DNA of 64,000 bases. Origin: WTFY01 sp965214675 (lineage in GTDB: Bacteria > Pseudomonadota > Gammaproteobacteria > UBA4575). Of the stretch, positions 54,843 to 63,692 are shown piece by piece. The notes below the pieces were generated by a model, which saw nothing but the letters and a program-made list of their open reading frames with translations, did not search any database and was not told the origin of the DNA. Where the stretch lies: assembly GCA_965214675.1 (NCBI GenBank), contig OZ243969.1:1-64000 (forward strand), written 5' to 3'. Each line of letters opens with the position of its first letter. Within the stretch, counting starts at the first letter, position 1. A program made the translations under genes and the position numbers.

Positions 54843-56063
54843 ATGACTGCAAAAGCAACAAAGGTTGATGTCATAATTGTGGGAGCTGGCATGGCTGGTC
54901 TGACATTGGCAAATTTGCTGGCGAAACAAGGCAAATCACTGGTCATGATTGACCGCGCGCTTCCAAAAAAATACGATCCCGCAGGAACTTGGGATGTTCG
55001 AGTGACTGCTGTCAGCCCTGGGTCCAGGGCAATTTTCAAATTTGCTGGTATCTGGTCAGATGTGCAGGCGAAGCGAGTAAGCGAATTCGACACCATGGTA
55101 GTTTGGGACGAAGCCAGTACTGCAAGAATAAACTTCCATGCGAGAGATGTTCATCAACCTGTTTTGGGTTATATCGTAGAAAACAGGTTAATTCAGTCAA
55201 GCTTGTATAACTCCCTGCAGGATGTTTCCAATATTCAGTGGTGTGTGCCGGGAAGTGTGACCGGTGTAGCTCACTGTGATGATGTGATCGAAGTAACTTT
55301 AGATAATAGCGAAGTGCTTCGGGCGGAATTGCTTGTAGGGGCAGACGGGAGTCAATCTGTGGTACGTGACCTCGCTGAAATATCTTATGTAGAAGTGCCT
55401 TATCAACAGCAGGGTATTGTGGCAAATGTAAAAGCAGAACGTCCACATCAGCGTACTGCGTGGCAGCGTTTTCTCAAAACTGGTCCATTGGCCCTGCTGC
55501 CCACTGGAATCGGCAAGGAAAATCACGAATGCTCGATTGTCTGGTCAGCTGAAAATGGATACGCAATGCAACTGATGCAAATGGATGAGGAGGCATTTTC
55601 CAAAGCTGTTACAAAGGCTAGCAATTCACAGCTCGGCAATCTTACAGTGATGTCGGAGCGTGCTTGCTTCCCACTGCATTCAGGTCAAGCTGGCAACTTG
55701 GTTCGGCCACGAATCGCATTGGTTGGTGACGCTGCCCACACGCTGCATCCTTTGGCAGGTCAGGGGGCCAACTTGGGATTTACAGATGTAGCAGTGATTG
55801 CCCATATCCTGGAAGAGACTAAACGGGATATCGGAAGCCTCCGGGTGTTACGGAAATACGAACGTGCTCGGGCAGGCGAGATCAGGGTTATGCAGCATGC
55901 AATGGATGCATTTGTTGCAGTATATGGCTCTTCTTTCAAGCCTCTTGTAGCTGCGCGAAGTATTGCGCTGAACATGGCAGAACACACGCCTTCCATGAAA
56001 AGATTTTTTATGAGACATGCGATGGGGTTGAACAGCGGCAGACCCGTTTTTTCAGACAGGTGA
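54843..56063 (+). CDS. ubiI: UbiI-type FAD monooxygenase
   Basis: Second ubiquinone hydroxylase of the same family, 406 residues. Marks: VDVIIVGAGMAGLTLANLLA, RVTAVSPGSRAIF, GADGSQSVVRDLA and ALVGDAAHTLHPLAGQGANLGF (in parts). In E. coli UbiI (VisC) hydroxylates C5 and follows ubiH. Closely packed with ubiH. A UbiL/UbiM-like role cannot be excluded by reading alone. Confidence 0.88.
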   Translation: MTAKATKVDVIIVGAGMAGLTLANLLAKQGKSLVMIDRALPKKYDPAGTWDVRVTAVSPGSRAIFKFAGIWSDVQAKRVSEFDTMVVWDEASTARINFHARDVHQPVLGYIVENRLIQSSLYNSLQDVSNIQWCVPGSVTGVAHCDDVIEVTLDNSEVLRAELLVGADGSQSVVRDLAEISYVEVPYQQQGIVANVKAERPHQRTAWQRFLKTGPLALLPTGIGKENHECSIVWSAENGYAMQLMQMDEEAFSKAVTKASNSQLGNLTVMSERACFPLHSGQAGNLVRPRIALVGDAAHTLHPLAGQGANLGFTDVAVIAHILEETKRDIGSLRVLRKYERARAGEIRVMQHAMDAFVAVYGSSFKPLVAARSIALNMAEHTPSMKRFFMRHAMGLNSGRPVFSDR

Positions 56064-56114
56064 TCTGTATATTAACTATGCAGACTAAGCATTGCTGCAT
56101 GCTGAAAGCTGGAG

Positions 56115-56942
56115 TCACTGTGGCAGTGCATTAGGGAAAAATAGCTGTTGACCATTTAACGTGAAGTTAGCAATTGTTTGCTGACCTTCACCAGATGTCA
56201 GCCAATTAATGAACAACTCGGCCTCCTTGTACTTTATATGTGGATGACGATCGGGATTGATCTGAACGATGCTGTATTGATTATGTAAAGGGGGGTCATT
56301 CTCGAAAAGCAGAGCCAGTCCATCACGGTTTTTAAATGAGAGCCAAGTGCCCCTGTCAGTGAGCACATAGGCACTCATCCCCTGCGCTATGTTCAATGTA
56401 GTACCCATGCCTGCTCCGGTCTCGTGGTACCACTCACCGCTGTATCGCTGGGCATCTACGTCTGCCAATGCCCATAATTCCATCTCTTTCTTGTGGGTGC
56501 CACTTTCATCTCCGCGTGAAACAAATGGCATTTTATGTTCATGAATTAGTGACAGCACACGCGCTATACTTCGTTCTCCTCTTATGTTCACAGGGTCTTC
56601 TGACGGTCCAGCGACGATAAAGTCGTTGTACATGACTTCCCGACGTTGAATCCCAAAACCTTTAGATATGAACTCTTCCTCTGAAGGCTTGTGATGTACC
56701 AGTATAAGATCCGTATCGCCCATTTCTCCCAGTTTCAATGCGCGGCCTGTACCTACGGATACTACCCGCACATCAATGCCGGTACGGTCTCGAAATTTGG
56801 GGATAAGGTAATCTAGCAAACCGGAGTTTTCCGTTGAAGTGGTGGATGATAAAGTTATAAAAGGTGATTTTTCCGCCTGCACGGAGGTAAGCAGAACACA
56901 AAGTGTCGCCACCGCAATGGCATTAGCCAAATACTGATTCAT
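56115..56942 (-). CDS. tupA: Tungstate-type ABC substrate-binding protein
   Basis: Periplasmic oxyanion-binding protein, 275 residues, with a signal peptide ending near SVQA. The ligand-binding marks are STTSTENSGL, GTGRALKLGEMGDTDLILVH and SRGDESGTHKKE, as in TupA/WtpA-like tungstate receptors, which bind tungstate far more tightly than molybdate. Last gene of the minus-strand tupB-tupC-tupA operon. Selectivity is inferred. Confidence 0.88.
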   Translation of the reverse strand: MNQYLANAIAVATLCVLLTSVQAEKSPFITLSSTTSTENSGLLDYLIPKFRDRTGIDVRVVSVGTGRALKLGEMGDTDLILVHHKPSEEEFISKGFGIQRREVMYNDFIVAGPSEDPVNIRGERSIARVLSLIHEHKMPFVSRGDESGTHKKEMELWALADVDAQRYSGEWYHETGAGMGTTLNIAQGMSAYVLTDRGTWLSFKNRDGLALLFENDPPLHNQYSIVQINPDRHPHIKYKEAELFINWLTSGEGQQTIANFTLNGQQLFFPNALPQ

Positions 56943-56957
56943 TATTTTCTTTCAGTC

Positions 56958-57686
56958 TCAATCGAGTAGCTTGCCAGCAAGAAAATCTTCAGCGAGGCTG
57001 GTCTGGGGTTGGGCAAAATACACTTTAGCCGGAGTATGTTCAATTAATCTACCCTGATGAAGAAATAGAATATCGTGTGCCAATCTTTTTGCTTGGTCCA
57101 GACTGTGGGTGGTCATAATTATTTTGGTATTCTGCTGTGCAATTTTTTTGATTAGCTTTTCGATAGTTGCCACACCCGAAGGGTCCAGTTCAGCAGTAGG
57201 CTCGTCCAACAGCATCACTTTCGGTTCAAGCACCCAAGCTCGCGCAATATTCAATCGCTGTTGTTCACCACCGGATAAGATCCGTGCACTTTGCGCAGAA
57301 AGCTTTACAAGTCCTGTATGCTGCAGAGCTTGCTGGATAAGCAAGTTCTGCCTGATTTTGACTACTTTGTGTAAAGAAAGTACATATTCAAGGTTGGCTA
57401 GCACACTCCGCTGCAGGAAAACTGGTTTTTGGAAAACGAATGTGCGCCAGGATTCCTCAGGCTTTGGCATATGCTGATCCCATCTTAATGACCCAGCATC
57501 TGGCCTTTCCAGGCCATGAGCAATGCGGAGCAATAAACTTTTTCCTGCACCATTAGGTCCGAGAATGATCGTAATTCCCGTGGATCCGATAGTGGCATTA
57601 ACGCTGTCAAGTAGCAGCTTCCCTTGTCTTGAAACACTAAGGTGTTGAATTTTTAGGGGCAAGGGTAGTGCAGATGTCATGACCAT
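56958..57686 (-). CDS. tupC: Tungstate-type ABC importer ATPase
   Basis: A 242-residue ABC ATPase with Walker A LGPNGAGKS, Q-loop FVFQKPVFLQRSVLANL (in parts), signature LSGGEQQRLNIARA, Walker B VMLLDEPTAELDP and H-loop TTHSLDQ. Its ATG forms a TAATG overlap with the permease stop; a second ATG lies two codons on. It energises import of the anion bound by TupA. Confidence 0.9.
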   Translation of the reverse strand: MVMTSALPLPLKIQHLSVSRQGKLLLDSVNATIGSTGITIILGPNGAGKSLLLRIAHGLERPDAGSLRWDQHMPKPEESWRTFVFQKPVFLQRSVLANLEYVLSLHKVVKIRQNLLIQQALQHTGLVKLSAQSARILSGGEQQRLNIARAWVLEPKVMLLDEPTAELDPSGVATIEKLIKKIAQQNTKIIMTTHSLDQAKRLAHDILFLHQGRLIEHTPAKVYFAQPQTSLAEDFLAGKLLD

Positions 57687-58390
57687 TAGCTATACACGCT
57701 GTAGGCAGCATGCCGAGCACTCATGACAGCTGAGGTGACGATCAAAGATAGTGTAATCAGTATCATGCCTAATGCTAGTGCTAGTTCAATGTTCCCTTTG
57801 CTGGTCTCGAGGGCTATGGAAGTTGTCATTACACGAGTGTTGTGATTGATATTTCCGCCTACAATCAATACTGCACCCACTTCGGCAATTGCCCTGCCGA
57901 ATCCTGCAAATACGTTCGTAACTAAGCTGTATCGAGTTTCCCACAAAAGTGTGTTCATCATGCTCAATGACTTGGCGCCAAGTGCACGGAGTTGCGCATG
58001 AAATTCATTATTAGCATCCAAAATGGTCTGGCGAGTAAGCGCTGCAATAATGGGTGTGATCAAACACACCTGTGCAATTACCATGGCCGTAGGCGTAAAC
58101 AGCAAGCCCAATGCACCAAGCGGACCTGAGCGAGAGAGGATTAGGTAGACTACCAAACCCACGACTACTGGTGGCAGACCCATAAAGGTATTCAGTATGG
58201 CAACAAGGAGGCCTCGTCCAAAAAACTTGTACAGGGCCAGCGCTGCTCCAAGCGGTAACCCAATCAGACTGGCTATCAAAACAGCTGTCAGGCTTACCCG
58301 TAAAGATAGCGCGACGATCTCTATCAGGTTAGGGTCAAGGTTTAAAATGAGTTGGATCGCTTTTAGAAAAGCTTGTGAGAAATCGTTCAA
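57686..58390 (-). CDS. tupB: Tungstate-type ABC importer permease
   Basis: A 234-residue inner-membrane permease with about five to six helices and the ABC-coupling loop EAA-like segment RALGAKSLSMMNTLLWE. The ending GRAIAEVGAVLIVGGNINHNTRVMTT (partial) is typical of TupB/ModB-like permeases. First gene of the operon. Upstream are tandem 17-bp repeats. Confidence 0.88.
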   Translation of the reverse strand: MNDFSQAFLKAIQLILNLDPNLIEIVALSLRVSLTAVLIASLIGLPLGAALALYKFFGRGLLVAILNTFMGLPPVVVGLVVYLILSRSGPLGALGLLFTPTAMVIAQVCLITPIIAALTRQTILDANNEFHAQLRALGAKSLSMMNTLLWETRYSLVTNVFAGFGRAIAEVGAVLIVGGNINHNTRVMTTSIALETSKGNIELALALGMILITLSLIVTSAVMSARHAAYSVYS

Positions 58391-58913
58391 GGTGGTTACT
58401 GTATTGCCTTACTGGGTGCCAGCAGAGTATTTCCGACTGGCCTGTTTTGCACTTCTATATCAGGTTGCGTAAACCAACATGTACCGTAAACCAACATGTA
58501 CCGTCTGGATGTGGAATGCCCATGATCCCTCAATAATCATTGTACAGCAGGGAAGTTCTGGCTATTTTGATCTGAATGCTTGAATCAGGACAGTGATGCC
58601 AATGCCCTCCTGTCTTTACCCATACATAACATACACAGTAAATGACAGTTTGTCGCCGCTCTTACAGTTGGGTCTTGGGCCAGCAGGTATCAGATGAAAA
58701 TCTCCGGGTTTCAGCGCAAGCGAAACGGATATTGGTATAGCCTGCTGACCCTGAGCCAAGATACCGCAAGCAAGAAGACCAGAATAGCTGCTGACTTGCA
58801 CAAAAATGTAATTGCTTTGTTAGCAGTTTTTCCGATGTGTACAATACCCGGTTCTAAAACCATGTCAAACGATTCTTCGAAGATAACTTTGTGCTTGTTC
58901 TGTGAGGTTACTG
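58391..58913. other. Intergenic region between tupB and gcvH
   Basis: 523 bases between divergent genes. It contains the tandem 17-bp repeats (58468-58501), a TACAAT-like element on the minus strand and, around 58616-58801 on the minus strand, a short open frame whose end (LALKPGDFHLI, then KSGDKLSFTVYV) faintly recalls the C-terminus of PCuAC copper chaperones, possibly a relic. A 75-codon plus-strand frame looks random. Confidence 0.4.
58468..58501 (-). promoter_or_regulatory. Two tandem 17-bp repeats upstream of tupB
   Basis: CGTAAACCAACATGTAC is present twice without spacer, and a further CGT follows. Each copy contains palindromic ACATGT. It lies about 80-110 bases upstream of tupB. Candidate binding site for an oxyanion-responsive regulator, but a chance tandem duplication is equally possible. 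Confidence 0.4.
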
Positions 58914-59300
58914 ATGAGTAATGTGCCAGATGATCGTGTCTATTCGCCTCAGCATATTTGGTTGAAAATGCAAGATAGTGTTATTGCAATTATAGGCATC
59001 ACCGAATTCGCACAGTCTGAATTAGGAGATATCGTCTATATTGAACCTCCTGATCTCGACCGCGAATATCAGGCTGGTCAGGTATGTGCCGTGGTTGAAT
59101 CAGTGAAAACGGCCAGTGACGTGTACATGCCAGTAAATGGCAGAGTTATTGAAGTTAATGGGGACTTGCTGGATGCACCTGAAATGTTGAATGAATTACC
59201 CTACGAGAATGGATGGCTCTGTAAGATAGAACTTCCGATAGATACAGCAATTGACAGTCTGCTTGATGCAAGCCAATATGAAGAATACATTGCCTCATAA
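58914..59300 (+). CDS. gcvH: GcvH-like lipoyl carrier protein
   Basis: A 128-residue lipoyl-domain protein; the lipoylated lysine is K65 in VESVKTASDVYMP. GcvH shuttles the aminomethyl group in glycine cleavage. It is typical overall but has HIW where most GcvH read HEW. No gcvT or gcvP is beside it. The ATG at 58914 has GAGG upstream. A related LbpA-type carrier, as in sulfur-oxidising sHdr systems, is an alternative that context does not decide. Confidence 0.82.
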   Translation: MSNVPDDRVYSPQHIWLKMQDSVIAIIGITEFAQSELGDIVYIEPPDLDREYQAGQVCAVVESVKTASDVYMPVNGRVIEVNGDLLDAPEMLNELPYENGWLCKIELPIDTAIDSLLDASQYEEYIAS

Positions 59301-59423
59301 TCGAGGTGTAATAGTTATCCAATAGAGTAAGCTAACGCACTTGTGGCCCTTATGAAAATCGATAACGTTATGCAGGTATGTTGCTAAATCAATGCGAATG
59401 CACCTGTTACTGGGGAGATAAAA

Positions 59424-59933
59424 ATGGCAAAAATTACTCTACATGGAAATGAGATCCATACGAACGGAAACCTACCAAATATTGGTTCAGCTGCGCCAGA
59501 TTTTACACTTGTGAACAAGGATCTGGAGAATGTATCTCTTTCCACGTTTCCGGGCAAAAGGAAAATACTGAATATAGTACCCAGCCTTGATACGCCGGTA
59601 TGTGCAATATCAGCAAAGAAATTTAATGACTATGCAAAAGAGCATGAGGATACGGCGATTCTAGTCATTTCTGCAGACCTACCATTTGCAATGTCTCGAT
59701 TTTGTGTTTCTGAGAACCTGGAGCAGCTTACCCCGCTATCCATAATGCGCTCACAGGAATTCTCCAAAGAATATGGTGTGCTGATAGAAGACGGGCCACT
59801 CGCGGGCATTACTGCACGAGCAATAGTGGTAATGGATCAGAACAATGTGGTTGTCCACACCGAGCTTATTGGTGAGATTGCGAACGAACCCGATTACAAA
59901 GCTGCCATCCAAGCACTAGGGCGAGTACCCTAG
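59424..59933 (+). CDS. tpx: Thiol peroxidase (Tpx)
   Basis: Atypical 2-Cys peroxiredoxin of 169 residues that reduces peroxides with thioredoxin. The peroxidatic cysteine is C60 in PSLDTPVCAIS and the resolving cysteine is C94 in SRFCVSE. APDFTLVN is the N-terminal family mark. GGGGA-type RBS (GGGGAGA) lies upstream. Overlaps the convergent acyltransferase gene by four bases. Confidence 0.94.
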   Translation: MAKITLHGNEIHTNGNLPNIGSAAPDFTLVNKDLENVSLSTFPGKRKILNIVPSLDTPVCAISAKKFNDYAKEHEDTAILVISADLPFAMSRFCVSENLEQLTPLSIMRSQEFSKEYGVLIEDGPLAGITARAIVVMDQNNVVVHTELIGEIANEPDYKAAIQALGRVP

Positions 59934-60676
59934 CTCGAATTTTCAACTACCCCAGCAATTGAGTTTCTCGCAAGCTGGGCAAGCTGCTTTCTCAGCTGGT
60001 CTTCGCTAGGTATGGGTTCGCACAGCGTCAATTCTGCTGCTGTACGCTTGGCTGACATAATGCGAAAAGCGTGCTTCACCAGATTGCGGTTGTCAACAAA
60101 AGGCACAATTGGGTTGACACCTTGGTGATGCGGGTAGCGAAGTGCTGCCGGTTGAATAACAGACTTCGTTTCAATGGCAGCAGCGAACAGCCGGGGATAG
60201 AAAGTATGTACAACAGTCCCATCTGTAGCTTTAGCTTCAGGGAAAGACGCCACGCTATGTCCTGCACTGAGCCTTTCCTGCATTAGGCGTTTCGCTTCGA
60301 ATGCACCGGACTTGGATCCTCGACGGATGAAGAGCGTGCCTGACTTGGCAGCAAGGGTGCCTACCACAGGCCATTTGCGAACTTCTACCTTGGACAAAAA
60401 TGAGACGGGTAATACAGAGGCAATGATTACGATGTCCAGCCACGAAATATGATTCGCTACTACAAAAACCGGTGATTTCCGTATGGTCCCTCGCACGGTA
60501 AGGTCAATCCCAATGATTTTTGCCACTTGGGACAGCCAGGTCTGAATAATCCTGTGCTGTTTATCTGTCAGGTCAAAATTCTGCGAGTCGCCCAATGCGG
60601 TGTAGCATATGTAGATACCTTTGAGGAGGTGGACAAGCAAACGGATTAGCCGAAATATCCCTCTGAGTATATTCAT
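59930..60676 (-). CDS. PlsC-family 1-acyl-glycerol-3-phosphate acyltransferase
   Basis: A 248-residue membrane-associated acyltransferase with an N-terminal hydrophobic stretch, the HX4D motif NHISWLD, SKVEVRKWPVVG and TLFIRRGSKSG. The second motif reads FPEAKATDG where most members read FPEGT, an unusual change. Acts on glycerolipids or related substrates. The ATG at 60676 is preferred over an in-frame TTG at 60703. It follows the DUF255 gene by 29 bases. Confidence 0.85.
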   Translation of the reverse strand: MNILRGIFRLIRLLVHLLKGIYICYTALGDSQNFDLTDKQHRIIQTWLSQVAKIIGIDLTVRGTIRKSPVFVVANHISWLDIVIIASVLPVSFLSKVEVRKWPVVGTLAAKSGTLFIRRGSKSGAFEAKRLMQERLSAGHSVASFPEAKATDGTVVHTFYPRLFAAAIETKSVIQPAALRYPHHQGVNPIVPFVDNRNLVKHAFRIMSAKRTAAELTLCEPIPSEDQLRKQLAQLARNSIAGVVENSS

Positions 60677-60705
60677 CGAATCAAACGCGATGACGTCCTG
60701 CAAAT

Positions 60706-62793
60706 CTATTGCGGGGTTCCAGTATCTGTTATTGCGCTTTGTAATTCAGCCAAACTCGTGATCGGGGCCTTGCACGACATGCCTTCACAAACATATGCTA
60801 CGACACCTTCTGGGCATGGTTCGAAATACTTCTTTTCGATTAGCGCATCCGGCAAATTCCTTTCGTCTGAATCAATGGCAAAAACCAGTCGGCGGGGTTC
60901 AAAACCCAAGGTGCATTGTTTTTGCCATTTTTTGAGGTCATTTTTTCTGCCTCGAAGAATGATGATCTGCAGCGGGTAATGCTTCTCTTCATAAGCATTG
61001 ATCAGGCTCGCGTGCCCCATAGGGGCATGTGTTACAGCTTGACCGGAAAATTGCAGCACGCGTTCCGTTGCATCGAGGTACTCGGTATTTCCCAATAAAT
61101 AGCCGAGTCGTGTCAATGCCATGGCAGCAATTCCATTACCAGAAGGCATGGCCTCGTCACTCAGGGTTTTGGACCGCTGTATAAGGCGCTCATGATCTAT
61201 CGAGGTGAAGTAAAAGCCACCTTGCGCTTTATCTTCAAATTTTTCCAGCAACACATCGGCGATTTCACAGGCCCAAGTCAGGTCTTCAGTGCACCAGCGC
61301 ACTTGCAGCATTTCTAAAATAGCATCCAGCAAGAAAGAATAGTCATCCAGATATGCATCAAGGTGGGCAATGCCATCCTTGTACGTTGCGGTCAGATGTT
61401 GATTGGACCACATTGTGTTACGTAAAAATTCCAGCGAACGCTGCGCCGATTCAATATATTCAGCCCTTTCCAGAATCCTGCCGGCAATGGCCATTCCGCG
61501 TATCATCAATGCATTCCAGCTGCTCAGTATCTTATCGTCACGGTCAGGATGTATGCGCTTCTCTCGTTGAGAAAATAGTTTATGTTTAGCTTGCCGTATC
61601 AGGGTCTTGAAGTTTTCTTCTGATATGTCAGCCTGCTTGCATATTGCATCCATGCCTACAAAGGTGTGCAGGTGATACCTGCCTTCAAAATTTGCATTTC
61701 GGTCCAGGCCATAGTGTGTTGAAAACACTGCATATTCATTGTCATCCAGTACCTGCTTGATCTGATCGCGATCCCAGGCATAGTATTTTCCTTCACTGCC
61801 CTCGGAGTCAGCATCTATAGAGGAGTAGTATCCTCCTTCAGGTGATTGCATCTCGCGTATCACCCATTGTGCAGTAGCCTCGCACACATTTTTGAATTGC
61901 TCAGATCCGGTCAATGCAAATCCCTGCGCATACAAGGCTAATAAAGGACCATTGTCATACAACATTTTTTCAAAGTGAGGAATCATCCAGTAGGAATCCA
62001 CTGAATATCGGCAAAAGCCTCCGCCAAGATGATCAAAAAGACCACCTGCTGCCATTTTTTCCAGAGTGAAAATTGCTGCATGCAATGAGCGGGGGCTGTT
62101 CTGTTGTGTCGAATTTGATTGCGCGTAGTAACGCAATAGCCGCTCAATATGAGTAGTGTGTGGGAACTTGGGTGCAGGTCCAAATCCACCGTCCTTTACA
62201 TCGAAGGCCTGCTCGATCTGTTGGTTACAAATTTTGAAGAGGTCAGGAGAGAGATCTGTTAATGCGTAGGTCGGTTCATGGATTTTTTGCAATACACTTT
62301 GTATCGATTGATTTTGAGCTGTAATTTCTTCGCGTCGATCTTGGTACACTTTTGAAATGTGTTGCAGCAAATCCTTGAATGATGGTAGCCCGTGACGCGC
62401 TTCATTGGGGAAATATGTACCTCCGAAAAACGGCATTTGGTCATCGGGAGTTAAAAACATGGTCAATGGCCATCCACCTGTGCGCTGTGTCAGCACAAAC
62501 TGCGCAGTCTGGTAAATTTTGTCAATGTCAGGACGCTCCTCACGATCAATTTTGATGTTGATGAATAGTTCATTCATTATTTTTGCTGTGGTTTCATCCT
62601 CGAACGATTCGTGCGCCATGACATGGCACCAGTGGCAAGCTGAATACCCGATTGACAACAGGATTGGTTTGTCTTCTTGTCTGGCACGCTCAAGTGCTTC
62701 ATCGCTCCAGGGATACCACTCTACCGGATTATCCGCATGCTGAATCAAGTAGGGGCTGGTCTGTCCGGCAAGATGGTTTTTACCTTGATTCAT
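60706..62793 (-). CDS. DUF255 / YyaL thioredoxin-domain protein
   Basis: A 695-residue protein of the YyaL/SPATA20 family. N-terminal thioredoxin-like DUF255 domain with TSPYLIQHADNPVEWYPW, GYSACHWCHVMAHESFED (C-x-W-C form), and GGWPLTMFLTPD, then a large alpha/alpha six-barrel (glycosidase-like) domain. The biochemical role is not established. The ATG at 62793 gives the conserved start; an upstream ATG at 62847 adds 18 residues without conservation. Confidence 0.9.
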   Translation of the reverse strand: MNQGKNHLAGQTSPYLIQHADNPVEWYPWSDEALERARQEDKPILLSIGYSACHWCHVMAHESFEDETTAKIMNELFINIKIDREERPDIDKIYQTAQFVLTQRTGGWPLTMFLTPDDQMPFFGGTYFPNEARHGLPSFKDLLQHISKVYQDRREEITAQNQSIQSVLQKIHEPTYALTDLSPDLFKICNQQIEQAFDVKDGGFGPAPKFPHTTHIERLLRYYAQSNSTQQNSPRSLHAAIFTLEKMAAGGLFDHLGGGFCRYSVDSYWMIPHFEKMLYDNGPLLALYAQGFALTGSEQFKNVCEATAQWVIREMQSPEGGYYSSIDADSEGSEGKYYAWDRDQIKQVLDDNEYAVFSTHYGLDRNANFEGRYHLHTFVGMDAICKQADISEENFKTLIRQAKHKLFSQREKRIHPDRDDKILSSWNALMIRGMAIAGRILERAEYIESAQRSLEFLRNTMWSNQHLTATYKDGIAHLDAYLDDYSFLLDAILEMLQVRWCTEDLTWACEIADVLLEKFEDKAQGGFYFTSIDHERLIQRSKTLSDEAMPSGNGIAAMALTRLGYLLGNTEYLDATERVLQFSGQAVTHAPMGHASLINAYEEKHYPLQIIILRGRKNDLKKWQKQCTLGFEPRRLVFAIDSDERNLPDALIEKKYFEPCPEGVVAYVCEGMSCKAPITSLAELQSAITDTGTPQ

Positions 62794-62888
62794 GTTTATG
62801 ATGCGCTCACTGTTTTTTGTATAGTCTGCACATGGATTTTCCAGCATCTCAGGTCGTGGGACGGAAAATTAAATGTATATGATATGGC

Positions 62889-63689
62889 ATGTTGAATTTC
62901 CCAAATCTTGATCCCGTTATCTTTTCTTTTGGACCTCTGAAGCTTCACTGGTATGGCTTTATGTATGCAGTAGGGTTCCTGTCATTCTGGGGCCTGGCCC
63001 ATATTCTCGCAAAAAAGGAGCATACAGTAGTACAGCCTGCGGATGTTGACGATCTTTTTTTCTATGGCATGTTGGGAGTAGTGCTAGGTGGTCGCCTCGG
63101 CTCGGTACTGTTTTATAACCATTCCTATTTTCTTGAAGACCCGCTTTACCTGTTCAGGATCTGGGAAGGAGGTATGAGTTTTCATGGCGGGCTGCTGGGT
63201 GTCATCATTGTGTTGTGGATTTTTCATAGGAAAAAAGGGTGTAAATTTTTGCAATTGTGCGATTTTATTGCTCCAACTGTACCAGTGGGGCTTGGGGCAG
63301 GGCGAATTGGTAATTTTATTAATGGAGAGCTGTGGGGCCGTGCAACGGACGTCCCATGGGGCATGGTATTCCCGGGTGCAGATTCACTGGCCAGGCACCC
63401 TTCGCAACTTTACCAGGCCTTTCTGGAAGGCCTGGTATTGTTCTTGATACTTTGGTTGTTTGCAAAAAAACCACGTCCAGGCGGAGCAGTAGCCGGTTTG
63501 TTTATGCTGTTGTACGGAGTATTTAGGTTTATGACAGAGTTTGTGCGAGAGCCCGATATGAACTTGGGGTTTGTCGCCTTCGACTGGATGACGATGGGCC
63601 AGCTTTTGACGATACCCATGATCTTGATTGGTGTTCTGTTGATGTATCAGGCATACATAAGATCTGGGCCAGCAATTCGGACACACTGA
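62889..63689 (+). CDS. lgt: Prolipoprotein diacylglyceryl transferase
   Basis: Inner-membrane enzyme adding diacylglycerol to the lipobox cysteine of lipoproteins, the first step of their maturation. The 266-residue protein has about seven helices and the signature GAGRIGNFINGELWGR, with HWYGFMYAVGF and FFYGMLGVVLGGRLG. It precedes thyA by three bases, the usual lgt-thyA pairing. Diverges from the DUF255 gene with a 95-base gap. Confidence 0.96.
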   Translation: MLNFPNLDPVIFSFGPLKLHWYGFMYAVGFLSFWGLAHILAKKEHTVVQPADVDDLFFYGMLGVVLGGRLGSVLFYNHSYFLEDPLYLFRIWEGGMSFHGGLLGVIIVLWIFHRKKGCKFLQLCDFIAPTVPVGLGAGRIGNFINGELWGRATDVPWGMVFPGADSLARHPSQLYQAFLEGLVLFLILWLFAKKPRPGGAVAGLFMLLYGVFRFMTEFVREPDMNLGFVAFDWMTMGQLLTIPMILIGVLLMYQAYIRSGPAIRTH

Positions 63690-63692
63690 ACG

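Noticed and set aside
58694..58921. 75-codon plus-strand frame before gcvH
   Set aside because: No recognisable motif, no ribosome site, and it overlaps the gcvH start.
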